A DNA stretch of 43,235 nucleotides from Allobosea sp. 67-29. GTDB lineage: Bacteria > Pseudomonadota > Alphaproteobacteria > Rhizobiales > Beijerinckiaceae. Of the stretch, positions 22,713 to 30,043 are shown one piece after another; within the stretch, counting starts at the first letter, position 1; every line of letters begins with the position of its first letter. The translations under genes and the position numbers were made by a program. The notes under the pieces are model-generated. The model was not told the origin of the DNA. It saw only the letters and a program-made list of their open reading frames with translations, and ran no database searches. The stretch is taken from NCBI RefSeq assembly GCF_001898115.1, contig NZ_MKSQ01000024.1, forward strand, positions 1 to 43,235. The letters run 5' to 3'.

Positions 22713-24560
22713 TCAGCTCGCCTTGGCCACCACGTTCAGCGGCCGGTCTGGTGCGATCGTCGTTTCGACGAGATGCGCATCGGCTTTCGAGATGCTCCAG
22801 TGCTCGAGGTGCTTGAAGATGATCACCTTGTCCTTGAGCAGGTCGCCGTGGCGCCGGCAGAACATTTCGAGTTCCGTGCGCTGCCCGATGAGTTCGACAC
22901 ACATCGTCAGTTCCGGGTTGCTCATCTCAACGCCCTGAGCTTCCAACCGGCCGTGGTTGCTGTAGCCGTAGGTCGTATGGTGGGCGACCGCGTTCATGAT
23001 GCCGTCTGCCTTCGCAGTTTCGACGAGTGCCCGGTAGAGCGGCTTGGCACCCCAAAGGCCCTTGCCACCTTGCCGCGGCAGCTTGTCGCGAGGCTTCAGA
23101 TAAATGCGCACCATGCCGACATCGGCGGGGCTGACGATATGCGGAAACGACATCAGGCTGTCCTTGCTGGTGGGGTAGATTGGCCGCAGGGCCGGTTTCC
23201 GACCACGCAAAACGTGGGCGAAGTTCAGGATTGGGGCGGATTGCGCTGTGAGGTGGCGGGATTCGCGCAGCGAAATCTCGGTTGGCGTGAAGCCGATGCT
23301 GCTCTTGGGTACGCCCAGGCGTTGCGACAGGTAGATGCTCGAATGTCCGCTGAAGACATAAGCGGTGAAGCACGCGGCCGCGATGTAGACCGTATTCTCG
23401 GCCCCGAAGAGCTCGATGCCCATCAGCGTGCAGGCCAGTGGCGTGTTCGAGGCGCCGGCGAAGAGGGCGACGAAGCCGAGGCCGGCAAAGAGATCGATCG
23501 GGGCGCCCAGCGCCTGTCCGGCAGCATGGCCGAGGCCGGCGCCGATGAAGAAGAGCGGGGTGACTTCTCCACCCTTGAAGCCGCAACTCAGCGTGAGGAC
23601 CGTGAAGAGCAGCTTCCAGGCCCAGCTCCAGCTATCGGTCCGGCTCGGGTCGAAGAAGCCGAGCAGCGTCACGTCGTTCGGGTTCGGCGACCAGCCACCC
23701 AGGCCGAGATATTCGCGCGTGCCGATGGCATGGACGAGCCCGATGATGAGAAGCGCGCCGACGACGGGCCGCAGCGGTCCGTATTTGACGAAGCGCTTGA
23801 ACAGGGACTGCGACCAGTGCGAAGCCTCGGAAAAGAACTGACCCACGATCCCGCAGGCGATACCCACCAGCACGACCTTTGCGAATAGCAGGACGTCGAG
23901 GTGGAAAGCGCTTTGCCCTTGGGCGAAGCCGATCACGTAGTGGCTGTGTTCGATGCCCCATAGCTGGCAAACCCAGTCGCCGATCACAGCGGCGATCAAG
24001 CAGGGGATCAAGGCCTCGTACTGGATGCGGCCGACCGTCAACACCTCCAGGGCAAAGACGGCGCCGGCGATCGGGGTTCCGAAAACAGCGCCGAAGCCCG
24101 CGGCGATGCCAGACATCAGCAGGAGCCGAACTTCGCGCTGATCGAGGCGTAGCAGACGGCCGAAGGCGCTGGCGAGGCTGCCGCCCAGTTGCACGGCGGT
24201 GCCCTCGCGCCCGGCTGATCCGCCGAAAAGATGGGTAACGACGGTCGAGATCAGGATGAGCGGCGCCATCCGCAACGGCACTCCGGCGCCCGGCTCATGA
24301 ATCTGCTCGACGATGAGATTGTTGCCGCCCTCGGCCGATTTCCCAAAGGAGCGATAGACCAGCGCGATGGCGAGGCCCGCGAGGGGCAGGCCGTAAAGCA
24401 GGTTCGGATGGTCGAACCGGGTCTGCGTGGCCTTGTCCAGTGCCCAGAGGAAGAGGGCGCAAAGGGAACCGACGCTCGCGGCCATCGGCACGACGATGGC
24501 GGTCCATTTGAGCAGAGCTAACGCTTGCAGGCAGCGTTGGATCAGGGCGGGCGGCGACAT
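22713..24560 (-). CDS. CLC-F fluoride/proton antiporter fused to a DUF190 domain
   Basis: This is a 615-residue protein. Residues 1-440 form a CLC-type chloride-channel fold with G-G-N-N-L-I-V-E and G-R-E-G-T-A-V-Q (about 117-124) in place of the usual G-K-E-G-P, features of the fluoride-specific CLC-F (EriC-F) branch, which expels F- in exchange for H+. Residues about 470-590 match DUF190, a PII-like domain ([22 protein letters not shown]) often encoded next to crcB; here it is fused and could gate the transporter. The second ATG (24560) is preferred, as GGAG ends 6 nt before it. It is controlled by leader (c), in which the ribosome site is in a hairpin. Confidence 0.9.
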   Translation of the reverse strand: MSPPALIQRCLQALALLKWTAIVVPMAASVGSLCALFLWALDKATQTRFDHPNLLYGLPLAGLAIALVYRSFGKSAEGGNNLIVEQIHEPGAGVPLRMAPLILISTVVTHLFGGSAGREGTAVQLGGSLASAFGRLLRLDQREVRLLLMSGIAAGFGAVFGTPIAGAVFALEVLTVGRIQYEALIPCLIAAVIGDWVCQLWGIEHSHYVIGFAQGQSAFHLDVLLFAKVVLVGIACGIVGQFFSEASHWSQSLFKRFVKYGPLRPVVGALLIIGLVHAIGTREYLGLGGWSPNPNDVTLLGFFDPSRTDSWSWAWKLLFTVLTLSCGFKGGEVTPLFFIGAGLGHAAGQALGAPIDLFAGLGFVALFAGASNTPLACTLMGIELFGAENTVYIAAACFTAYVFSGHSSIYLSQRLGVPKSSIGFTPTEISLRESRHLTAQSAPILNFAHVLRGRKPALRPIYPTSKDSLMSFPHIVSPADVGMVRIYLKPRDKLPRQGGKGLWGAKPLYRALVETAKADGIMNAVAHHTTYGYSNHGRLEAQGVEMSNPELTMCVELIGQRTELEMFCRRHGDLLKDKVIIFKHLEHWSISKADAHLVETTIAPDRPLNVVAKAS

Positions 24561-24564
24561 CATG

Positions 24565-24587
24565 GGCTCCGAAACGCAGTCGGAGCC
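24565..24587 (-). promoter_or_regulatory. Hairpin sequestering the CLC-F ribosome site
   Basis: GGCTCCGA and TCGGAGCC form a perfect 8-bp stem with a 7-nt loop; its 3' arm contains the GGAG ribosome site of the CLC-F gene. It could be the output part of leader (c): closed without fluoride, open when upstream pairing changes. Confidence 0.5.
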
Positions 24588-24626
24588 TCACGCGACAGGC
24601 CATCAGTGAAGATGCCCCTCAGCCAT

Positions 24627-24664
24627 GACTCCCCGTCCTGCAAAATTGCAGTCGAGTAGGAGTC
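24627..24664 (-). promoter_or_regulatory. Alternative hairpin of riboswitch (c) and short leader frame
   Basis: GACTCC from the aptamer's 3' end can pair with GGAGTC at 24627-24632, with an inner stem CTGCAA/TTGCAG. The downstream arm is followed at once by ATG and a seven-codon frame (M-A-E-G-H-L-H, stop). The hairpin is incompatible with the closed aptamer. Confidence 0.5.
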
Positions 24665-24720
24665 ATCAGCCTTCCGAGGCGGTTCGAGCCGAAGAACAGC
24701 TCAGGCAGAATCCATTGCCG
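24656..24720 (-). ncRNA. Fluoride riboswitch-like leader (c), divergent with inserted hairpin
   Basis: The 3' half is canonical: AACCGCC, stem GCCT/AGGC, then TGATGACTCCTAC. The 5' half reads GGCAATGGATTCTGCC, matching the GGN-GATGG-GTTC-NCC hairpin with changes, including a mismatch in the GGAGTC/GACTCC closing helix (GGATTC). Between the halves there is an extra stem (GAGC/GCTC with a 9-nt loop) absent from the other three copies. It heads the CLC-F gene. A weak promoter (TTTCCA, 17 nt, TATGAG) lies just upstream on the minus strand. Confidence 0.65.
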
Positions 24721-24831
24721 GGCTCGCTCATAGTGCGCCGTCGCGCAGTTGGAAAATGCTGCATTGCACACAGTGTCATGCGATTAGCGCATGGAAAGGG
24801 GGGCGCTCTTGGTCCGACCGTCAATCGGGGT

Positions 24832-25665
24832 TCAGTCACGCTTGCGCCCCGATGCAGCGCAGACCTCGCGAGCGAGGTGCGCAATCACAGGATCCGGATC
24901 CCGGATGATGCCGCGAAGCCTGTCCCGAAATTTCGACGTGATGCTGAGATCGATCAGGACCGACAGGGCCGCGCGCCTTTTCCGCAGGTGAGATTCACTT
25001 TCCTTGCCCGGTGGGAAGGGGCTCTCAAGCGCTGTGGCCACGAGATCAGAGCGGGCCACTGCTCCGTAGCGGCGCAGGCTAGCTTGCGCGGTCAGGCGAA
25101 GTTCATCTTCGGCAAGGGCGCCAATAAACAGGGGCAGGGCGTCAAGGCGGAGAAAGGAGCCGAGTCCGACCAGGACACCCTGCAACGGGCGGTGCCGCGC
25201 GAATTCGATGAGAAGGTCGGATACCCACGCTTCACGCAACTGCGCGATGGCCCGGCCGGCGGCGCTTGCAACGACATCATCGCCAAGCCTCTCGACGGGA
25301 TCGTCCGCCCGCCGCAGCGACTGCAGAAAACTTGCTAGAACATCGAAGGCCCGCAGCGCCGCCAACGCTTCAACGGCTCGGCTGCGGGGTTGAAAAAGAC
25401 CGCATGGTTCGCGTGCGAATAATAGCTTTGCCAGGTCAGGCACGATCACGAGGCCGATCCCGATGGCTTCGAGAACGCCATGATCTCCGTCGTGGAGAGA
25501 TCTGAGGCATTTCAAGGCACTGGCGATGCGTTGTCGCGTTGCCAGGGATTGCTCGGCCGGGGCCGCTGCCGGTCCCCCGTGTTGCCCGGGCGGTAGGAGT
25601 TTCCCAAGGCGAGGGGGCTTGCGGGGCGATTTTTGGCCAGCCCGGTTCGGTGAAACCGCCTTCAC
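24832..25665 (-). CDS. Helical-repeat (HEAT-like) protein of unknown function
   Basis: This 277-residue, apparently cytoplasmic protein starts at GTG 25665 in a GTGA overlap with the small membrane gene. After a basic, Pro-rich N-terminus (about 40 residues), it is nearly all amphipathic helices, e.g. S-R-A-V-E-A-L-A-A-L-R-A-F-D-V-L and L-T-A-Q-A-S-L-R-R-Y-G-A-V-A-R, in a pattern like HEAT or armadillo repeats. No enzyme motif is visible. It lies in the transcript of fluoride riboswitch (b). It may be a scaffold or regulator that works with the small membrane protein; I do not know a described member. Confidence 0.65.
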   Translation of the reverse strand: MKAVSPNRAGQKSPRKPPRLGKLLPPGQHGGPAAAPAEQSLATRQRIASALKCLRSLHDGDHGVLEAIGIGLVIVPDLAKLLFAREPCGLFQPRSRAVEALAALRAFDVLASFLQSLRRADDPVERLGDDVVASAAGRAIAQLREAWVSDLLIEFARHRPLQGVLVGLGSFLRLDALPLFIGALAEDELRLTAQASLRRYGAVARSDLVATALESPFPPGKESESHLRKRRAALSVLIDLSITSKFRDRLRGIIRDPDPVIAHLAREVCAASGRKRD

Positions 25666-25856
25666 GGGCCGAAGAAGCGCGTGTCGATCTGCTCGTGGCT
25701 CATGTCCAGGCCAAGCCTCAACAGCGCGTCGCGGTGGATGTCGATCTGGAGGACGCCGAGAACGGTCAAAAGGGCGAGGACAATGTAGATCAGAAGCGGG
25801 TCTGCCGACGTATCGGCCGCCGCGTCTTGAATTCGGTTTCGATTAGATGGGTTCAT
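25662..25856 (-). CDS. Small single-helix membrane protein, fluoride cassette copy 1
   Basis: The 64-residue protein has a polar N-terminus with N-R-N-R, one membrane helix at about 20-37 (P-L-L-I-Y-I-V-L-A-L-L-T-V-L-G), and a conserved end: L-Q-I-D-I-H-R-D-A-L then R-F-F-G-P. GCAGGAG lies 7 nt before ATG 25856. It is clearly paralogous to the 62-residue protein at 27431-27619, sharing T-S-A-x-P-L-L, Y-I, L-L-T-V-x-G-x-L-Q, I-H-R and R-F-x-G-P. Both are the first gene after a fluoride riboswitch. No family is recognised; a helper subunit for a fluoride exporter or a membrane stress protein is a guess. Confidence 0.75.
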   Translation of the reverse strand: MNPSNRNRIQDAAADTSADPLLIYIVLALLTVLGVLQIDIHRDALLRLGLDMSHEQIDTRFFGP

Positions 25857-25925
25857 GGCAAGTCTCCTGCATCTCAGAGCGTCCGCTCGCCGCAGGCTAT
25901 GCCGTTGGAGTCGCTTTTAGACGTC

Positions 25926-25958
25926 CTCCTACGAGCGCAACCTGAGCGCTTGTAGGAG
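25926..25958 (-). promoter_or_regulatory. Alternative hairpin of riboswitch (b)
   Basis: CTCCTACAAGCGC pairs with GCGCTCGTAGGAG on the minus strand (12 of 13 positions, 7-nt loop). The 5' arm is the aptamer's closing strand, so this hairpin and the fluoride-bound fold exclude each other. The same hairpin with a different loop follows riboswitch (a). Confidence 0.6.
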
Positions 25959-25999
25959 TCATCAGCCGGTTAAGGCGGTTTGGGGGGACTCCATCCCTC
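25952..25999 (-). ncRNA. Fluoride (crcB) riboswitch (b)
   Basis: The minus strand reads GGGATGGAGTCCCCCC, then AAACCGCC, a three-base stem GCC/GGC and GGCTGATGACTCCTAC, in full agreement with the fluoride aptamer: GGAGTC/GACTCC closing helix, GATGG and the CTGATGACT end. It heads the small membrane gene at 25662-25856 and the helical-repeat gene. Confidence 0.92.
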
Positions 26000-26005
26000 C
26001 TCGGC

Positions 26006-26034
26006 AACCTAGGTCGCGTGGACGGCTCGGTCAA
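26006..26034 (-). promoter_or_regulatory. Promoter for riboswitch (b) transcript
   Basis: On the minus strand TTGACC (plus 26029-26034), a 17-nt spacer and TAGGTT (plus 26006-26011) make a sigma-70-like promoter. Transcription would begin about 7 nt later, right at the 5' edge of the aptamer, as expected for a riboswitch leader. Confidence 0.5.
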
Positions 26035-26098
26035 TGCCCGCACGATCAAGCGATCGCTGAGATTCGGGTTGCTGGAATACTTCTCCCGAATGGACCTC

Positions 26099-27334
26099 CT
26101 AAAGGGGAAGGTGAGTGGTTTGGCGCCCCACGGCGAGAAAGATGGGGATGGCCGCAAGCTGGGCAATGACGCAGAAGGCGATGGTTCCTGGTAGGGAAAC
26201 ATCATAAAGCGCACCGATCGCCACGCTGCCCAGGAACCAGAAGACACCGTAGCCAGCCGTGAAGATGCCGAATGCCGAGGCCCGGTGTTGCGCTGGCACC
26301 ATCGGCGCGACAGCTGCTGGAATGATGGATTCATGGACCCCCATTCCCATGCCCCAGATCGCGGAGCCGGCGAGCGCTGTCCAGAAGCCGCCCAGGAAGA
26401 CGAGGGGCGCGAACGCTGCCGCCGCAAGGGTTAGCGCGACGAGCACGGGAAAGCCGAAGCGATCATAGAGGCGGCCGAACACCAGGGAGCTCGTGCCGCT
26501 GACCGCCATTGCCACGGCATAGAAGATGGCGATCCACTCACCGGGGACGCTGTGCGTCTTGCCGAAATGGTAGGCGACCAACGGGTAATCGGCGAAGCCT
26601 GCTGCAACGAGCGCGGCCCCGGCGAGATATAGCCAAAACACCTTCGGCAAGCGCTCGCCGCCCATCTCGGGCTCCTTCGCCTCGAGATCCTGCGGCCGCG
26701 GGTAGAGTAACCGTGCCGTTGCGACAAAAGCGAGATTGATCAGGGCGGGAACGACGAGCACCGCGAAGGCTTCATGGAAACTTCCTTGCCGTGCGAGGAC
26801 GAGGGCAACCAGCAGAGGGCCGAACATGGCTCCGAACTGGTCGAGTGCTTCGTGAATGCCGAAGGCGATCCCATAGCCGCCGACCTGTTTTGCCGCGTGC
26901 GACAGCATGACGTCGCGTGGCGGGTTGCGGATCGCTTTCCCGACACGCTCCAGAATGATGAGGACGGCAGCCTGCTGCCATGTCTGCGTCAGCGCGAGTG
27001 CCGGTACGGCCGCCATTTGCACCACATAGCCCAGGATGGTGATGGGCCAGAAGCGACCGGTCGCATCGGCCCATCGACCCGACACCAACCTGAGACCGTA
27101 ACCCAGCAATTCGCCGAAGCCCGTCACGATCCCGACGATGGTTGCACTTGCGCCTAGGGCAAGGAGATAGGGACCTAGAATGCTTCGCGAGCCTTCATAG
27201 GTGAAGTCCGCAAAGAAGCTGAGGATGCCGACCAGCAACACGAAGCGCAGCGCTATCCTGCGCCCGCGTGCATCGAAGCCGGGCGTCCCCGCGGCATCAA
27301 GCGTCGGCGCTGTCTCATCCCGGACTTGCATCAT
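26099..27334 (-). CDS. MFS transporter in the fluoride cluster
   Basis: The 411-residue protein has about twelve helices and distinctive MFS motifs: F-F-A-D-F-T-Y-E-G-S-R-S in helix 1, S-G-R-W-A-D-A-T-G-R-F in the 2-3 loop and R-N-P-P-R-D-V-M-L-S-H-A in the middle loop. It is 97 nt downstream of the second small membrane gene and probably in the same riboswitch (a) transcript. Its position between fluoride-controlled genes suggests it exports a compound that accumulates during fluoride stress, or fluoride itself, but the substrate cannot be read from the sequence. Confidence 0.8.
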   Translation of the reverse strand: MMQVRDETAPTLDAAGTPGFDARGRRIALRFVLLVGILSFFADFTYEGSRSILGPYLLALGASATIVGIVTGFGELLGYGLRLVSGRWADATGRFWPITILGYVVQMAAVPALALTQTWQQAAVLIILERVGKAIRNPPRDVMLSHAAKQVGGYGIAFGIHEALDQFGAMFGPLLVALVLARQGSFHEAFAVLVVPALINLAFVATARLLYPRPQDLEAKEPEMGGERLPKVFWLYLAGAALVAAGFADYPLVAYHFGKTHSVPGEWIAIFYAVAMAVSGTSSLVFGRLYDRFGFPVLVALTLAAAAFAPLVFLGGFWTALAGSAIWGMGMGVHESIIPAAVAPMVPAQHRASAFGIFTAGYGVFWFLGSVAIGALYDVSLPGTIAFCVIAQLAAIPIFLAVGRQTTHLPL

Positions 27335-27430
27335 GCTAGCTGCCCTATTCGGGGACGGCCGTAAAATCCGGCGATCCCACCTGCCATCGGCACCTTCATC
27401 GCCTCCGTAGCCCGGGGCGCGCGAGCGACC

Positions 27431-27619
27431 TTATGGACCGAGGAAGCGCCCGTCCGCGGGTTGGGTGCTTATGGTCACGCCGACGCCTTGCAGGCTTTCA
27501 CGATGAATCTCGGCTTGGAGAATGCCGAACACGGTCAACAGGCTGATGGCAATGTAGAGGAGAAGCGGGTGTGCCGATGTCTCGCCGGTCAAGCTTCGGT
27601 TGCGATCAGTCTGGACCAT
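27431..27619 (-). CDS. Small single-helix membrane protein, fluoride cassette copy 2
   Basis: The 62-residue paralogue of the protein at 25662-25856 has D-R-N-R near the start, the helix P-L-L-L-Y-I-A-I-S-L-L-T-V-F-G at about 18-35, I-H-R-E-S-L after it and R-F-L-G-P at the end. GCAGGAG precedes ATG 27619 by 7 nt, in the same context as the first copy. It is the first gene of the riboswitch (a) transcript and is followed by the MFS gene. Conservation of the helix, I-H-R and terminal G-P after divergence elsewhere suggests these are the functional parts. Confidence 0.75.
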   Translation of the reverse strand: MVQTDRNRSLTGETSAHPLLLYIAISLLTVFGILQAEIHRESLQGVGVTISTQPADGRFLGP

Positions 27620-27670
27620 GGAACAGCTCCTGCATTCTGGCGACGTCTCTCGCGCTTGCAGGTCATGCCG

Positions 27671-27685
27671 TTAGGTCTCGGCCAT
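27671..27685 (-). other. Four-codon leader frame after riboswitch (a)
   Basis: ATG-GCC-GAG-ACC-TAA begins one base after the GTAGGAG arm of the alternative hairpin. The spacing to GGAG is too short for a good ribosome site, so translation is uncertain. Riboswitch (c) has a comparable short frame in the same place. Confidence 0.25.
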
Positions 27686-27686
27686 G

Positions 27687-27719
27687 CTCCTACGAGCGCA
27701 GTTCATGCGCTTGTAGGAG
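27687..27719 (-). promoter_or_regulatory. Alternative hairpin of riboswitch (a)
   Basis: CTCCTACAAGCGCA pairs with TGCGCTCGTAGGAG (13 of 14 positions, 5-nt loop) on the minus strand. The 5' arm is the aptamer-closing strand. The sequence is shared with leader (b) except for the loop, and the whole leader down to the small gene is related between the two. Confidence 0.6.
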
Positions 27720-27760
27720 TCATCAGCCGGTTAGGGCGGTTATCGGGGGACTCCATCCCC
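27713..27760 (-). ncRNA. Fluoride (crcB) riboswitch (a)
   Basis: The minus strand reads GGGGATGGAGTCCCCC, then ATAACCGCC, stem GCC/GGC and GGCTGATGACTCCTAC, a consensus fluoride aptamer. It heads the second small membrane gene and the MFS gene. A weak promoter (TTGACT with TATCGG 16 nt later) lies at about plus 27796-27823. Confidence 0.92.
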
Positions 27761-27882
27761 ATACGGTGAGCGACGCTACAACTTCCTCGTGCCAGCCGAT
27801 AGTCCTCATCCGAGGTCAGTCAAATCGGAAATCGCGAACCCGCGGCGGATCTCCAGGGTCTATGGCTTGATGTGCGCTGTCA

Positions 27883-28491
27883 TCAGGCCTCGGCGGTGTG
27901 TTCGTTGCGCGCTGCCGCCCAGACTTCGCGGGCGGCATCGGCGTTCATCGCGGCGATGCCGAGTCCGACGATGATGTCAGGCCAGGCCGAGGACCAAAGA
28001 TAGGCCGTCACCAGACCCGCCGCGACGATCGCAATGTTCGCGATGGCGTCGTTGCGCGCCGAGAGGAAGGCCGCCTTGGTCAGGCTGCCACTGTGCGCCC
28101 GGAAGCGCGCCAGCATCAGGGCACAAGTCAGGTTGATCGCGAGGGCCCCGAGGCCGGTCAGCGTCAGGGCGACAGGTTCGGGTGGGACAAGCGTGTTGAT
28201 TTTTGTCCAGACCGCCCAGAGGGTGGCGATGCCTGGAACCAGAAGAATACCTGCGAGCGCCATGCCGAGCCGGGCACGGTTGCGCACGCTCCAGCCCAGG
28301 CCGATCAGAATCAGCAGGTTGACCGAAGCATCCTCGAGGAAATCGACGCTGTCGGCGAACAGCGAAACCGAGCCGATGGCGAGCGCCACCGCGAATTCGA
28401 CACCGAAATACCCGAGGTTAAGCGCAGCGACGAGCCCAACGATGCGGCGCAGCCCGGTCGGCTGGTCGGAGGATAGGGAGGTTTCGGTCAT
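27883..28491 (-). CDS. Short cation diffusion facilitator-like transporter
   Basis: The 202-residue protein has six hydrophobic helices and the CDF signature S-L-F-A-D-S-V-D-F-L-E-D-A in helix 2, plus S-A-R-N-D-A-I-A-N in helix 5, each with metal-site-like aspartates. It lacks the C-terminal cytoplasmic domain of classic CDF proteins (about 300 residues). The family exports divalent metals such as Zn, Co, Cd or Mn. It overlaps the upstream hydrolase gene by 4 nt and is last in the five-gene operon. Confidence 0.8.
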   Translation of the reverse strand: MTETSLSSDQPTGLRRIVGLVAALNLGYFGVEFAVALAIGSVSLFADSVDFLEDASVNLLILIGLGWSVRNRARLGMALAGILLVPGIATLWAVWTKINTLVPPEPVALTLTGLGALAINLTCALMLARFRAHSGSLTKAAFLSARNDAIANIAIVAAGLVTAYLWSSAWPDIIVGLGIAAMNADAAREVWAAARNEHTAEA

Positions 28492-29297
28492 GACGTTATC
28501 TCGAAGCTGGCAAGGACGGGGTAGTGATCGGAGGCGATATCGGTCGCTGGCGTCCGAATGACTTCGTAGTGTTCTGCGTGTCGTGCCAGCGCCCGCGACG
28601 CCAGGACGAAATCGCAGCGCATGCGCGCGAACTCGGTTCCAGAGAATCCAGCGGTCGGGACGGTTGGCGCGGCGTTCTCACTGAGCTGGTGGCCGATATC
28701 GACCCATCCCGCTGCTTCGAGGCCGGCGAGGACGCTCCGATCGGCGATGGCGAGATCGTCGCCCAGGTAGCGGGCCCGGTGGTGGGGCGGAAGATCGGAA
28801 AACCCGCCCGGTTCGGGATCCCGGGGGGAAACAGAGTTGAAATCTCCGGTCAGAAGCGCGATGCGATCGGGATCGGCCTGGACCGCGAGATAGGCCGCCT
28901 CGCGCCGACGAATGGCCGCACCATTCGGGCACAGGTGGGCGCTAAAGAGGGTCAGAGGTTGCAGCGAGCGCGGTAGTGCGACCGTCAGCATCGCAAGAGC
29001 GTAATGGAAGTTGCTGCTATCGCTCTCGAATGCGATCGGCTTCAGAGGATCGCGGATGAAGATCGCCGTGTTCTGCCCGGTGCGCGGCGCGAGTGCGAGA
29101 AAGCCGCGCATGCCGATCTTGGCCTCAAAGGCATGTAGGAGCGCTGCACCGGACGCTTCGAACCCTTTGGCCTCCTGCATGAGGAAGATGTCGGGCCTGC
29201 GTTCGTTGATGAGAGCGATCTGCGCCACCATCCGGCGATCGTCCGTACCGTCGCGACCCGCAAAGAGGGTGTTGTAGCTGAGGATGGTGAGTTTCAT
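28488..29297 (-). CDS. Endonuclease/exonuclease/phosphatase family hydrolase
   Basis: The 269-residue protein belongs to the EEP superfamily: L-S-Y-N-T-L-F at the start (metal-binding Asn), M-Q-E-A-K (catalytic Glu), L-T-G-D-F-N-S-V, and the C-terminal S-D-H-Y-P-V-L. Members cleave DNA, RNA or phosphodiesters such as inositol phosphates and lipids; there is no signal peptide. ATG 29297 overlaps the PAP2 stop by 4 nt; the longer frame to 29411 is antisense-like. It sits in an operon with two transport-like proteins and a lipid phosphatase. Confidence 0.85.
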   Translation of the reverse strand: MKLTILSYNTLFAGRDGTDDRRMVAQIALINERRPDIFLMQEAKGFEASGAALLHAFEAKIGMRGFLALAPRTGQNTAIFIRDPLKPIAFESDSSNFHYALAMLTVALPRSLQPLTLFSAHLCPNGAAIRRREAAYLAVQADPDRIALLTGDFNSVSPRDPEPGGFSDLPPHHRARYLGDDLAIADRSVLAGLEAAGWVDIGHQLSENAAPTVPTAGFSGTEFARMRCDFVLASRALARHAEHYEVIRTPATDIASDHYPVLASFEITS

Positions 29298-30043
29298 TGC
29301 GCCATTCGCTTCATCGAGGCGGCGGACGCCGGCACTTCGACTGCGTCGCGCTGCTGGAGCCGGAGGCCAATCGTCCAACACAAGACAGCCCAGGCGGACC
29401 CGACGCACCATCCGGCAAGGACGTCGCTCGGATAGTGGACGGCAAGATAAATGCGGCTGATCCCAACCGCGACGGTCAGAATGACCGCGAGCGTCATGAA
29501 ATAGGCCCTGATGTGCCGATCGGCGGTCGCCCGCGTGAGCAAGGCGCCAAGCGTCAGGAAGGTGATCGCCGATAAGGTTGCGTGGCCGCTCGGGAAGCTT
29601 GCGGTGAAGACACGGGCGGTGTGGGGGATGTCGGGGCGTGGGCGGTCGAAACCCAGCTTCAGCGCCATGCTGACCACGACCCCGCCGAGCACCGCCGCAA
29701 CCATCAGCAGGGCCAAGCCCCGCTTTCCGATCAGAAGCAGGTACCCGGTCGTTGCGGCGAACAGGAAGCCCAGAAACGCGAAGCTCCCAAGTGCAGTGAC
29801 ATCACGGCCCGTCTCCTGGAGCCAGGCCGGACCGATGGGATCATTGCCAGCCGTCCTGAAGGCCATGAGGACCGCGGTGTCGAACCGGGCGAGATCGCCT
29901 TCCATCATCTCGCTCGCGAGAAACACGAAACAGAGCATCAGGATGATGACGAGGACGGCGCTCCGAGCGAGCGGAGGCATCGGTGGCAATGGCCCGACTG
30001 CCCGGAGCGTTTCGGGGGCGATTCCCCGGTTCTCGGGGCTCAT
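29294..30043 (-). CDS. PAP2-family membrane phosphatase
   Basis: The 249-residue membrane protein has the three PAP2 motifs: K-L-G-F-D-R-P-R-P, F-P-S-G-H-A and S-R-I-Y-L-A-V-H-Y-P-S-D, with the catalytic histidines on the periplasmic side. Such enzymes dephosphorylate lipid phosphates, including undecaprenyl pyrophosphate or phosphatidic acid. Start and stop both overlap neighbouring genes by 4 nt. Confidence 0.9.
   Translation of the reverse strand: MSPENRGIAPETLRAVGPLPPMPPLARSAVLVIILMLCFVFLASEMMEGDLARFDTAVLMAFRTAGNDPIGPAWLQETGRDVTALGSFAFLGFLFAATTGYLLLIGKRGLALLMVAAVLGGVVVSMALKLGFDRPRPDIPHTARVFTASFPSGHATLSAITFLTLGALLTRATADRHIRAYFMTLAVILTVAVGISRIYLAVHYPSDVLAGWCVGSAWAVLCWTIGLRLQQRDAVEVPASAASMKRMAQ

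Noticed and set aside
22401..23888. A 495-codon plus-strand frame opposite the CLC-F gene
   Set aside because: It is antisense to a clear CLC-F sequence and its translation has no membrane or domain pattern; such long shadows are common in GC-rich genes.
24627..24664. An intrinsic terminator in the fluoride leaders
   Set aside because: The alternative hairpins in all four leaders lack a T-run, so I call them switching hairpins, not terminators.
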